DNA of 5,718 bases from Moraxellaceae bacterium. Lineage in GTDB: Bacteria > Pseudomonadota > Gammaproteobacteria > Pseudomonadales > Moraxellaceae. The notes under the pieces were generated by a model that searched no databases, was not told the origin of the DNA, and worked only from the letters and a program-made list of their open reading frames with translations. The translations under genes and the position numbers were made by a program. Of this stretch, positions 1 through 4,979 are shown piece after piece. The first letter of the stretch is position 1. Each line of letters begins with the position of its first letter. The stretch covers positions 1 through 5,718 of the forward strand of contig JAJNDL010000101.1 in assembly GCA_021156385.1 (NCBI GenBank), written 5' to 3'.

Positions 1-942
1 CAGGCGGGAAATCTCGTTGGCCACCAGCGCACTGGGAATGTCCAGCGTATGGATGGAAACCAGGCCATCGAGAACCTGGCCCTTGACCTTGTTCTTCACG
101 GCCTGGCGGAACTCTCGCTCCATGTTCTTGCGGACATCGGCGCGGAATTTCTCGACAGTACCGTCCTGCACGCCAAAGGACTTGATGAAGGCCTCATCCA
201 GCTCCGGAAGCACCGGCGTCTGAACCTTGTTGACCTTGACCTTGAACACCGCAGCCTTGCCCTTCAGGTTCTCCGCCTGGTAGTCCTCGGGGAAAGTGAC
301 ATTCAGCGTGCGCTCTTCACCTGCCTTGACCCCCACCAACCCGGATTCGAAGCCGGGAATCATGCGGTTCGAGCCAAGTACCAGGCTGAAACCCTTGGCA
401 CTGCCTCCTTCGAAAGCCACACCGTCGACCGAGCCATCGAAGTCGATGTCCAGGCGGTCGCCATCCTTTGCCGCTTCGGCGGTCTCCGTCCAGGAGGCAC
501 GCTGGCGACGCAGCGTATCGATCATCTTGTCGACGTCAGCATCGGAAATGTCGCCAACCGGGCGCTCGACCTTGATGTCGCCGAAATTACCCAGCTTGAC
601 CTCCGGATAAATCTCGAAGCTGGCCACGAAGGCGATATCGGCGTTAGCCTCGTCCTTTACAGACTCGATAGTGGGAAAGCCGGCCGGACTCAGCTTTTCC
701 TGGGTAACGGCCTCGTAGAAGCATTCGCGGATCAGGTCACCCAGCGCTTCCTGGCGAATGCTGGCACCGAAACGCTTCTTGACCACTGCAAGAGGCACCT
801 TGCCGGGGCGGAAGCCGTCCATGCGGACAGTACGGGCCGCCTTGTTGATGCGTTGGTTGACTTCACTGTCGACGCGAGCCGCCGGCACGGTAATGGTCAT
901 ACGGCGCTGAAGGCCGGACATGGTCTCGACAGAAACTTGCAT
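1..942 (-). CDS. tig: Trigger factor, N-terminal 314 codons (3' end beyond window)
   Basis: Trigger factor is the ribosome-bound chaperone and peptidyl-prolyl isomerase that meets nascent chains at the exit tunnel. Reading the minus strand from the ATG at 942 gives an open frame to base 1 with no stop. The protein begins MQVSVETMSGLQRR and carries the ribosome-docking signature GFRPGKVP at residues 43-50. An FKBP-like PPIase domain follows at roughly 150-245 (GDRLDIDFDG, then MIPGFE and FPEDYQAENLKGKAA). The start of the C-terminal chaperone domain includes LPELDEAFIKSFGV and VRKNMERE. E. coli Tig is about 432 residues, so roughly 115-120 residues lie outside the window. The start is supported by the family N-terminus and by a Shine-Dalgarno AGAGGA (947-952) four bases upstream. 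In many gammaproteobacteria clpP-clpX-lon follow tig; that part is not visible here. The identification is secure; only the 3' end is missing. Confidence 0.97.
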   Translation of the reverse strand, partial: MQVSVETMSGLQRRMTITVPAARVDSEVNQRINKAARTVRMDGFRPGKVPLAVVKKRFGASIRQEALGDLIRECFYEAVTQEKLSPAGFPTIESVKDEANADIAFVASFEIYPEVKLGNFGDIKVERPVGDISDADVDKMIDTLRRQRASWTETAEAAKDGDRLDIDFDGSVDGVAFEGGSAKGFSLVLGSNRMIPGFESGLVGVKAGEERTLNVTFPEDYQAENLKGKAAVFKVKVNKVQTPVLPELDEAFIKSFGVQDGTVEKFRADVRKNMEREFRQAVKNKVKGQVLDGLVSIHTLDIPSALVANEISRL

Positions 943-961
943 GGCATCCTCTATATCTATC

Positions 962-983
962 TGGCAGGGACGGAATCCCGCCA
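962..983 (-). promoter_or_regulatory. Possible hairpin in the tig 5' leader
   Basis: On the minus strand the leader between the proposed tig transcription start (about 1014) and the ATG at 942 can fold into a short stem. GGGA (967-970) pairs with TCCC (976-979) around a 5-base loop. The stem is extended by GGC/GCC plus one A-T pair across a single bulged base (966). It ends about ten bases upstream of the Shine-Dalgarno. The pairing is visible, but the leader is GC-rich, so chance folding is plausible and no regulatory role is shown. Confidence 0.3.
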
Positions 984-1020
984 AGGCCAGGCCGCGGGGG
1001 CCGTTTGTGAAAGGACGGGG

Positions 1021-1049
1021 ATTATAAGGAATGAAGACCAGAAGGAAAG
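1021..1049 (-). promoter_or_regulatory. Promoter of tig (consensus -10, weak -35)
   Basis: A perfect sigma-70 -10 box TATAAT lies on the minus strand at 1021-1026, preceded by another T. With a 17-base spacer the -35 position reads CTTTCC (1044-1049), a poor match, so promoter strength would depend on the -10. The predicted start near 1014 leaves a leader of about 70 nt before the tig ATG. It lies downstream of the 1093-1120 terminator in the direction of transcription, so tig can be transcribed independently of the tRNA cluster. Confidence 0.6.
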
Positions 1050-1092
1050 CCCGCGAGGCGCGCCGGACAAGGCATGGCGCAATCGGGAAACA

Positions 1093-1120
1093 AAAAAGGC
1101 GTCTTTGCAGACGCCTTTTT
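1093..1120 (-). terminator. Rho-independent terminator of the tRNA cluster (symmetric)
   Basis: A 12-bp perfect stem (1093-1104 with 1109-1120) closes a TTGC loop. The GC core is GGCGTCT/AGACGCC, flanked by five As on the left and five Ts on the right. The A/T flanks pair with each other and give a U-tract on either strand. It lies 24 bases past the 3' end of tRNA-Lys and upstream of the tig promoter, so its obvious role is to end the tRNA transcript. Its symmetry means it would also stop plus-strand transcription. Confidence 0.9.
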
Positions 1121-1144
1121 CATTGGCACGGTACAACTCGAATT

Positions 1145-1220
1145 TGGTGGGTCGTGTAGGGATCGAACCTACGACCAATGGATTAAGAGTCCACTGCTCT
1201 ACCAGCTGAGCTAACGACCC
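1145..1220 (-). tRNA. tRNA-Lys (anticodon CTT)
   Basis: This 76-nt minus-strand tRNA runs from 1220 to 1145 with an encoded CCA end (1145-1147) and discriminator A. The acceptor pairs GGGTCGT with ACGACCC. The D arm contains AGCTCAGCTGGTAGAGC. The T arm is GTAGG-TTCGATC-CCTAC. The anticodon loop CTCTTAA (1183-1189) places CTT at 1185-1187, which reads AAG. The body closely resembles E. coli tRNA-Lys, but that one has anticodon TTT. It is the last gene of the Pro-Arg-His-Lys cluster, 83 bases after tRNA-His. Confidence 0.97.
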
Positions 1221-1303
1221 GCTTCAGGCTGCCTCGCCATCTTGCGAAGCGGCGCGAACCTTAAGATAACGCCGCTGAAAAATCAACGACTTTGCAACGA
1301 AAG

Positions 1304-1380
1304 TGGGGTGGTCGATGGGACTCGAACCCACGACGACCAGAATCACAATCTGGGACTCTACCAACTGAGCTACGACCACC
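1304..1380 (-). tRNA. tRNA-His (anticodon GTG)
   Basis: This 77-nt minus-strand tRNA includes the histidine-specific extra G at -1 (base 1380), which pairs with C73 (base 1307). That pair is the hallmark identity element for HisRS. The acceptor is GTGGTCG/CGACCAC, and CCA is encoded at 1304-1306. The anticodon loop TTGTGAT puts GTG at 1344-1346. The D and T arms match the E. coli tRNA-His pattern (AGCTCAGTTGGTAGAG, GTGGG-TTCGAGT-CCCAT region). It lies 21 bases downstream of tRNA-Arg in the same cluster. Confidence 0.98.
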
Positions 1381-1401
1381 ACTGATACACACTGAGGCGA
1401 T

Positions 1402-1478
1402 TGGCGCGCCCGGCGGGATTCGAACCCACGACCCTCGGCTTAGAAGGCCGATGCTCTATCCAACTGAGCTACGAGCGC
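1402..1478 (-). tRNA. tRNA-Arg (anticodon TCT)
   Basis: This 77-nt minus-strand tRNA has acceptor GCGCTCG pairing with CGGGCGC (one T-G wobble), discriminator G and encoded CCA (1402-1404). The anticodon stem is TCGGC/GCCGA, closing the loop CTTCTAA. That gives TCT at 1442-1444, which reads AGA and AGG. The D arm AGCTCAGTTGGATAGAGC and the T loop TTCGAAT are canonical. It sits 34 bases after tRNA-Pro and 21 before tRNA-His. The E. coli counterpart cluster (argX-hisR-leuT-proM) carries Arg(CCG) beside His, so the arginine isoacceptor differs here. Confidence 0.97.
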
Positions 1479-1512
1479 AGTCTCGCCCATCGGACAGGAG
1501 TGGCAGGCGAAT

Positions 1513-1589
1513 TGGTCGGGGCAGAGGGATTTGAACCCCCGACATTCTGCTCCCAAAGCAGACGCGCTACCGGGCTGCGCTATGCCCCG
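1513..1589 (-). tRNA. tRNA-Pro (anticodon TGG)
   Basis: This 77-nt minus-strand tRNA has acceptor CGGGGCA/TGCCCCG, discriminator A and encoded CCA (1513-1515). The D arm AGCGCAGCCCGGTAGCGC is of the proline type. The anticodon stem TCTGC/GCAGA closes the loop TTTGGGA, giving TGG at 1553-1555 followed by the G37 typical of proline tRNAs. The T loop is TTCAAAT. It is the first gene of the cluster, starting about 40 nt after the predicted transcription start. Confidence 0.98.
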
Positions 1590-1635
1590 CTTTCCGCCAG
1601 CGTACCGTAAACGGCCCGCCTCAATGCGAGGGCGC

Positions 1636-1664
1636 ATAATACTGATGACCCCCTTTAGCGTCAA
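1636..1664 (-). promoter_or_regulatory. Strong sigma-70 promoter of the tRNA cluster
   Basis: On the minus strand a -35 TTGACG (1659-1664) and a -10 TATTAT (1636-1641) are separated by exactly 17 bases. Each matches consensus at five of six positions. The bases just after the -10 read GCGCCC, a GC-rich discriminator of the kind associated with stringent (ppGpp/DksA) control of stable RNA promoters in gammaproteobacteria. Just upstream, 1665-1710 contains A-tracts (for example GGGGAAAAAGC, TGGAAAAT) that could act as an UP element or Fis target; this last point is inference. Transcription should start near 1629, about 40 nt before tRNA-Pro. Confidence 0.8.
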
Positions 1665-1716
1665 CGCGACCAAACAGCTTTTTCCCCGCATTTTCCACAA
1701 CTTATTCATGCGGCAT

Positions 1717-1745
1717 TTGGCCGGGTTGCGGCCCCGTGCGACAAT
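1717..1745 (+). promoter_or_regulatory. Candidate folD promoter
   Basis: TTGGCC (1717-1722) and GACAAT (1740-1745) are spaced by 17 bases and each matches the sigma-70 consensus at four of six positions. The predicted start near 1752 would give a leader of roughly 25 nt before the folD ATG at 1776. It lies in the spacer divergent from the tRNA promoter. The -35 and -10 boxes of the two promoters do not overlap. No better plus-strand candidate is evident in 1590-1775, but the match is only moderate. Confidence 0.45.
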
Positions 1746-1775
1746 CCGCGGCCTTAAAAACTGCCGGAGCTCCCT

Positions 1776-2618
1776 ATGCCCGCCCTCGTACTCGACGGCA
1801 AGCAGCTCGCCACCAGAATCGAGACCGACCTGGCCACCCGGGTGGCAATCCTAAAGTCCCGCAGCGGTCGTACACCTATCCTGGCGACAATCCTCGTCGG
1901 GGACGATCCGGCTTCGGCCACCTACGTCAAGATGAAGGGCAATGCCTGTCGTCGTGTCGGCATGGACTCTCTTAAAATCGAACTGTCTTCCAGTACCACA
2001 ACGACTGAACTGCTGGCAGAAATCGCCCGCCTCAATGCCAATCCCGACGTTCACGGCATTCTGCTCCAGCATCCGGTACCCAAGCAGATCGACGAACGTG
2101 CCTGCTTCGATGCCATCGATCTCGACAAGGATGTAGATGGCGTTACCTGCTTGGGCTTCGGCCGCATGAGCATGGGCGAGCCCGCTTACGGATCCGCCAC
2201 TCCGGCCGGCATCATGTCCCTGCTCAAGGCCTACGACGTCCCCCTGAGCGGCCGGCATGCCGTGGTTGTCGGACGGAGCCCCATCCTCGGCAAGCCCATG
2301 GCGCTGATGCTGCTGGGTGCCGACTGCACGGTAACCATCTGCCATTCGCGCACTCGCAATCTCCCTGACCTCGTGCGGCAGGCGGACATCGTCATCGGTG
2401 CCGTCGGCAAGCCCGAGTTCATCAAGGGAGAATGGATCAAGGACGGTGCCGTGGTCGTAGACGCCGGCTATCATCCGGGCGGCGTCGGCGATATCGAACT
2501 CTCTGCCATCAGGGACAGGGCTGCTGCCTACACGCCGGTACCTGGTGGCGTGGGACCGATGACGATCGCCACCCTGATCGCCCAGACCGTAGCGGCCGGC
2601 GAAAAGCTCATCGGATGA
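1776..2618 (+). CDS. folD: FolD: methylenetetrahydrofolate dehydrogenase / methenyltetrahydrofolate cyclohydrolase
   Basis: FolD is cytoplasmic. It oxidises 5,10-methylene-THF with NADP+ and hydrolyses the product to 10-formyl-THF, feeding purine synthesis and formylation of initiator Met-tRNA. The 280-residue protein has the usual length. The active-site residues fall at the same positions as in E. coli FolD: Tyr50 and Lys54 (YVKMK), Gln98 (GILLQHPVP) and Asp121 (DKDVDG). The Rossmann signature is [13 protein letters not shown] (164-176), followed by AVGKPEFI (209-216). The C-terminal signature is [11 protein letters not shown] (253-263). ATG 1776 has a GGAG six bases upstream (1766-1769). 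Residues 99-160 and 226-242 differ clearly from the E. coli form I recall: [10 protein letters not shown] and VTCLGFGRM, and [13 protein letters not shown] in place of the usual DVGIN stretch. This points to a different FolD sequence subtype. The gene is monocistronic and ends at a terminator. Confidence 0.96.
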   Translation: MPALVLDGKQLATRIETDLATRVAILKSRSGRTPILATILVGDDPASATYVKMKGNACRRVGMDSLKIELSSSTTTTELLAEIARLNANPDVHGILLQHPVPKQIDERACFDAIDLDKDVDGVTCLGFGRMSMGEPAYGSATPAGIMSLLKAYDVPLSGRHAVVVGRSPILGKPMALMLLGADCTVTICHSRTRNLPDLVRQADIVIGAVGKPEFIKGEWIKDGAVVVDAGYHPGGVGDIELSAIRDRAAAYTPVPGGVGPMTIATLIAQTVAAGEKLIG

Positions 2619-2640
2619 GGTGACGAACGCCAGACAAATA

Positions 2641-2667
2641 AAAAAGCCCGCTGAAAGCGGGCTTTTT
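2641..2667. terminator. Bidirectional terminator between folD and the CNNM-CBS gene
   Basis: The stem GCCCGCT/AGCGGGC (2646-2652 with 2656-2662) closes a GAA loop. It is flanked by AAAAA on the left and TTTTT on the right, so a U-tract is produced on both strands. It starts 22 bases after the folD stop and lies 17 bases past the stop of the convergent minus-strand gene, so it fits a shared terminator. Confidence 0.93.
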
Positions 2668-2684
2668 GTTTGCGGATTGCTCCA

Positions 2685-3998
2685 TTACTGGTCGATGTGA
2701 ACATCCTCGCCCAGTCTTTTAACGAGGAGCTTGTCGATCCGGCGTCGGTCCATGTCCACGATCTCGAAACGCAGTCCTTTCCATTCGAAATGCTCGCCGG
2801 TTTCGGGAATGTGGCCACGCAGGAAAAGCACGAAGCCGGCCAGCGTCTGGAAGTCGCGCCCACCCTCCTCCAGCTCATCGCTTTCCTCCGGGAAAAGCAG
2901 CTTGAAACGCTCCATGGGCAGCGAGCCATCAAGCAACCACGAGCCATCGTCGCGCTGCACGATATCGGGATCCTCGAACAGGCTTTCGTCCTCAGCTTCG
3001 AACTCGCCCACCAGCGGCTCCATGACGTCCTGCAGGGTCACCAGCCCTTGCACGCTGCCGTACTCGTCGACGACCAGAGCCAGATGCTCGCGGCGCCGCT
3101 TGAAGGTTTCGAGCAATGACAGCGGCGATATCGTCAGCGGCACGAAGACCGGCTCGCGCATGACGCTTTCGATATCGAAAGGCTCGCCGCGCAGATGCTG
3201 CGCAAGCAGGTCGTGCAACGCCACGACACCGACAACCTCGGAGATGGTGCCGCGATAGACCGGCAGGTAGCTATGTTGCGCATTGCCGACGATTTCGCGC
3301 TGCAGCCCGAAGTCGTCGTCCAGGTTCAGCGCCACCAGATCGGCACGCGGCATCATGATCTGGGCCAGCTGCCAGTCCTCCAGCCGCAGCACGTTCTCGA
3401 TCATGTCCTTTTCGGATTTGTCGAAGACGCCCGCCTCCGCCCCTTCGGCCACCAGCACCTTGATCTCTTCTTCGGTAATGGGCGAATCCTGCTTGCGGTG
3501 CGCGCCCAGGATACGGAGCAGAAAGTCGGTGGAAGCGCTGAGCAGTGTCACGAGAGGCTTGGTGATCCAGGCCAGTCCGCGCATCAGCGGTGCCATCAGC
3601 CGTGCAATCCTTTCCGGTGAGTGCATGCCGATACGCTTGGGCACGATTTCGCCGATGATCAGCGAGACATAGGTCACCATGACGACCATGCAGGTCGTTG
3701 CCAGCGGTTTGGCATAGGGTGCGAGCAGCGGAATATCGCGGAAAACGGGGATCAGGCGCTGGGTGATCGCGGCCTCGCCGAAGGCGCCGCTCAGGATACC
3801 GATCAGCGTGATGCCGATCTGCACGGTGGAAAGAAAACGGGTCGGATGCTCGGCCAGGACCAGTGCGGCCCGTGCCCCCAGGTCCCCTTCCTCGGCCATC
3901 TGCTGCAGGCGGACACGCCGCGCCGAGACGATGGCGATTTCCGACATCGCAAAGAGGCCGTTGACCAGGATCAACAGCAGGATGATGAGAATGTCCAT
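2685..3998 (-). CDS. CNNM/DUF21 - CBS pair - CorC_HlyC membrane protein (hemolysin/CorC family, YtfL/PaeA-like)
   Basis: This is a 437-residue inner-membrane protein of the family annotated as hemolysin or CorB/CorC-like, related to animal CNNM Mg2+ transporters and to E. coli YtfL (PaeA, implicated in polyamine export). Its own substrate cannot be told from sequence. The DUF21/CNNM domain spans about 1-185, with hydrophobic segments near 1-22, 56-77, 99-119 and a weaker one near 137-164. The conserved GEIVPKRIG is at 116-124. A CBS pair covers about 210-333 and ends with DEYGSVQGLVTLQDV. A CorC_HlyC domain covers about 345-430, including GSWLLDGS and DMDRRRIDKLLV. I chose ATG 3998 because MDILIILLLILVNGLFAMSEIA is the typical family N-terminus. 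An in-frame GTG at 4091 would add 31 residues that are not membrane-like. No strong Shine-Dalgarno precedes ATG 3998. The gene is convergent with folD and divergent from the amidotransferase gene. Confidence 0.9.
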   Translation of the reverse strand: MDILIILLLILVNGLFAMSEIAIVSARRVRLQQMAEEGDLGARAALVLAEHPTRFLSTVQIGITLIGILSGAFGEAAITQRLIPVFRDIPLLAPYAKPLATTCMVVMVTYVSLIIGEIVPKRIGMHSPERIARLMAPLMRGLAWITKPLVTLLSASTDFLLRILGAHRKQDSPITEEEIKVLVAEGAEAGVFDKSEKDMIENVLRLEDWQLAQIMMPRADLVALNLDDDFGLQREIVGNAQHSYLPVYRGTISEVVGVVALHDLLAQHLRGEPFDIESVMREPVFVPLTISPLSLLETFKRRREHLALVVDEYGSVQGLVTLQDVMEPLVGEFEAEDESLFEDPDIVQRDDGSWLLDGSLPMERFKLLFPEESDELEEGGRDFQTLAGFVLFLRGHIPETGEHFEWKGLRFEIVDMDRRRIDKLLVKRLGEDVHIDQ

Positions 3999-4071
3999 GC
4001 AGGGAGGGCTTGAAGGCGCAATACGCCGGGACCTGCATGATAAGGACAAAGCCCGCCCTTGCGAAGGCAGC

Positions 4072-4101
4072 CTCACAAAAGGAAGCGACACCGGCTATGC
4101 T
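4072..4101 (+). promoter_or_regulatory. Weak candidate promoter for the amidotransferase gene
   Basis: In the 135-bp divergent spacer, CTCACA (4072-4077) and TATGCT (4096-4101) lie 18 bases apart, each with four of six consensus matches. The predicted start near 4108 leaves about 25 nt before ATG 4134. I found no convincing promoter for the divergent minus-strand gene in the same spacer. This is the best available plus-strand match, not a strong one. Confidence 0.3.
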
Positions 4102-4133
4102 AGGCAGAATTCCCGACGGATCCCATGACGATC

Positions 4134-4925
4134 ATGTGCCAGCTGCTCGGCATGAACTGCGCCACCCCCACGGACATCACCTTTTCATTCAGCGGCTTCG
4201 CCGAGCGCGGCGGCCGTACCGATCATCATGCGGACGGCTGGGGTATCGCCTTCTTCGAGGACAAGGGCTGCCGGCTCTTCATAGACCACGAATCTGCCGT
4301 CACCTCCCCCATCGCCCAGCTGGTCAAGAATTATCCGATCAAGTCGCGCAACGTCATCGCCCACATCCGCAAGGCGACGCAGGGAGCGGTCGAGCTGGAG
4401 AACTGCCACCCCTTCATGCGCGAACTCTGGGGACGGCACTGGATCTTTGCGCACAATGGCACGCTCAAGGACTACAACCCGCCCCTGAACGGGCTCTACC
4501 AGCCGGTGGGCACGACGGACAGTGAACAGGCGTTCTGCTTCCTCATGCAGGGGCTGCGCGCCCGCTTCGACCGTCAGGCCCCTGCCGACCTGGGCCAGGT
4601 CTTCGAGGTCCTGCTGGAGCTGGTTCCAGGCATCAAGAGGCATGGCGAATTCAATTTCCTGCTTTCCAATGGCCAGGGCTTGCTTGCCCACTGCACTTCG
4701 AAGCTCTGGTACGTGGTACGCGGCTGGCCCTTCCGCGAGGCCCATCTCGCCGACATGGACATGAGCATCGATTTCTCGCAGAGCACCATGCCGCAGGACC
4801 GTGTCGCCGTCATCGCCACACAACCATTGACGGACAACGAGGAGTGGACGCAGTTCGAGAGCGGCGAACTGATCCTGTTCGAGAAAGGTCTGCCGACCCG
4901 GAAAGCCGTGACCGGCAGAGCCTGA
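4134..4925 (+). CDS. yafJ: YafJ-type class II glutamine amidotransferase
   Basis: This is an N-terminal-nucleophile (Ntn) glutamine amidotransferase of the GATase_4 type, very close to E. coli YafJ, whose acceptor substrate is not established to my knowledge. Such enzymes release ammonia from glutamine using an N-terminal Cys exposed by removal of Met1. From ATG 4134 the protein is 263 residues (E. coli YafJ about 255). It shows Cys2 in MCQLLGMN, RGGRTDHHADGWG (25-37), HIRKAT (77-82), FAHNGT (105-110) and TTDSEQAF (127-134), all expected glutamine-site elements. VIATQPLTDNEEW near the C-terminus matches the YafJ ending. An in-frame ATG at 4125 would add Met-Thr-Ile before MCQ and block the nucleophile, so I prefer 4134. 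The only Shine-Dalgarno-like CGGA (4117-4120) is better spaced for 4125. No synthase domain is fused, so it is a stand-alone glutaminase-type protein. The stop codon lies inside a hairpin. Confidence 0.92.
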   Translation: MCQLLGMNCATPTDITFSFSGFAERGGRTDHHADGWGIAFFEDKGCRLFIDHESAVTSPIAQLVKNYPIKSRNVIAHIRKATQGAVELENCHPFMRELWGRHWIFAHNGTLKDYNPPLNGLYQPVGTTDSEQAFCFLMQGLRARFDRQAPADLGQVFEVLLELVPGIKRHGEFNFLLSNGQGLLAHCTSKLWYVVRGWPFREAHLADMDMSIDFSQSTMPQDRVAVIATQPLTDNEEWTQFESGELILFEKGLPTRKAVTGRA

Positions 4926-4963
4926 AATGGAAAGCCCCGCATTGCGGGGCTTTCCATTTCAGG
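4921..4963. terminator. 20-bp perfect inverted repeat, bidirectional terminator between yafJ and cysS
   Basis: Bases 4921-4940 are the exact reverse complement of 4944-4963, with a 3-base ATT loop. The core is AAAGCCCCGC/GCGGGGCTTT. The yafJ stop codon TGA (4923-4925) lies inside the left arm, and the repeat ends 16 bases short of the last base of the convergent cysS gene (4980). Each strand has only three Ts after the GC core, and the stem continues past them through AAATGG/CCATTT. It is therefore a longer, less canonical terminator than the other two in the window. Confidence 0.8.
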
Positions 4964-4979
4964 GGGCGGTGGACGGCTA

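Noticed and set aside
49..1209. 386-codon plus-strand open frame
   Set aside because: It lies antisense to trigger factor and runs into the tRNA-Lys gene; the translated product has no recognisable domain, and the minus-strand frame is an unmistakable Tig.
1145..1589. tRNA cluster as an integration hotspot
   Set aside because: No integrase, no duplicated tRNA 3' end and no foreign-looking cargo lie on either side within the window.
1691..1699. DnaA-box-like TTTTCCACA
   Set aside because: It has one mismatch to TTATCCACA, stands alone with no cluster of boxes, and sits in a promoter spacer; a chance match or part of the upstream A-tract region is more likely.
1292..1710. Overlapping short frames with motifs such as GGIRTHDP and GAEGFEPPTF on the plus strand and GIAQPGSASALG on the minus strand
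   Set aside because: These are the well-known false translations of tRNA genes and their complements; the four tRNAs explain the sequence fully.
1719..1733. Inverted GGCC...GGCC in front of folD
   Set aside because: It is a four-base palindromic repeat in very GC-rich sequence, too short to call an operator.
1851..2474. 207-codon minus-strand frame
   Set aside because: It is antisense to folD in GC-rich DNA, with no start-site signal and no recognisable domain.
3271..4038. 255-codon minus-strand frame beginning ATG 4038
   Set aside because: It is an out-of-frame shadow of the CNNM-CBS gene, rich in Arg, Gly and Pro, with no membrane segments or family motifs.
3999..4091. N-terminal 31-residue extension of the CNNM-CBS protein from GTG 4091
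   Set aside because: The extension is basic and serine-rich, with no Shine-Dalgarno in front of the GTG, and the family N-terminus begins at ATG 3998.
4185..4823. 212-codon minus-strand frame
   Set aside because: It is antisense to the amidotransferase gene, whose own frame carries all the catalytic motifs.
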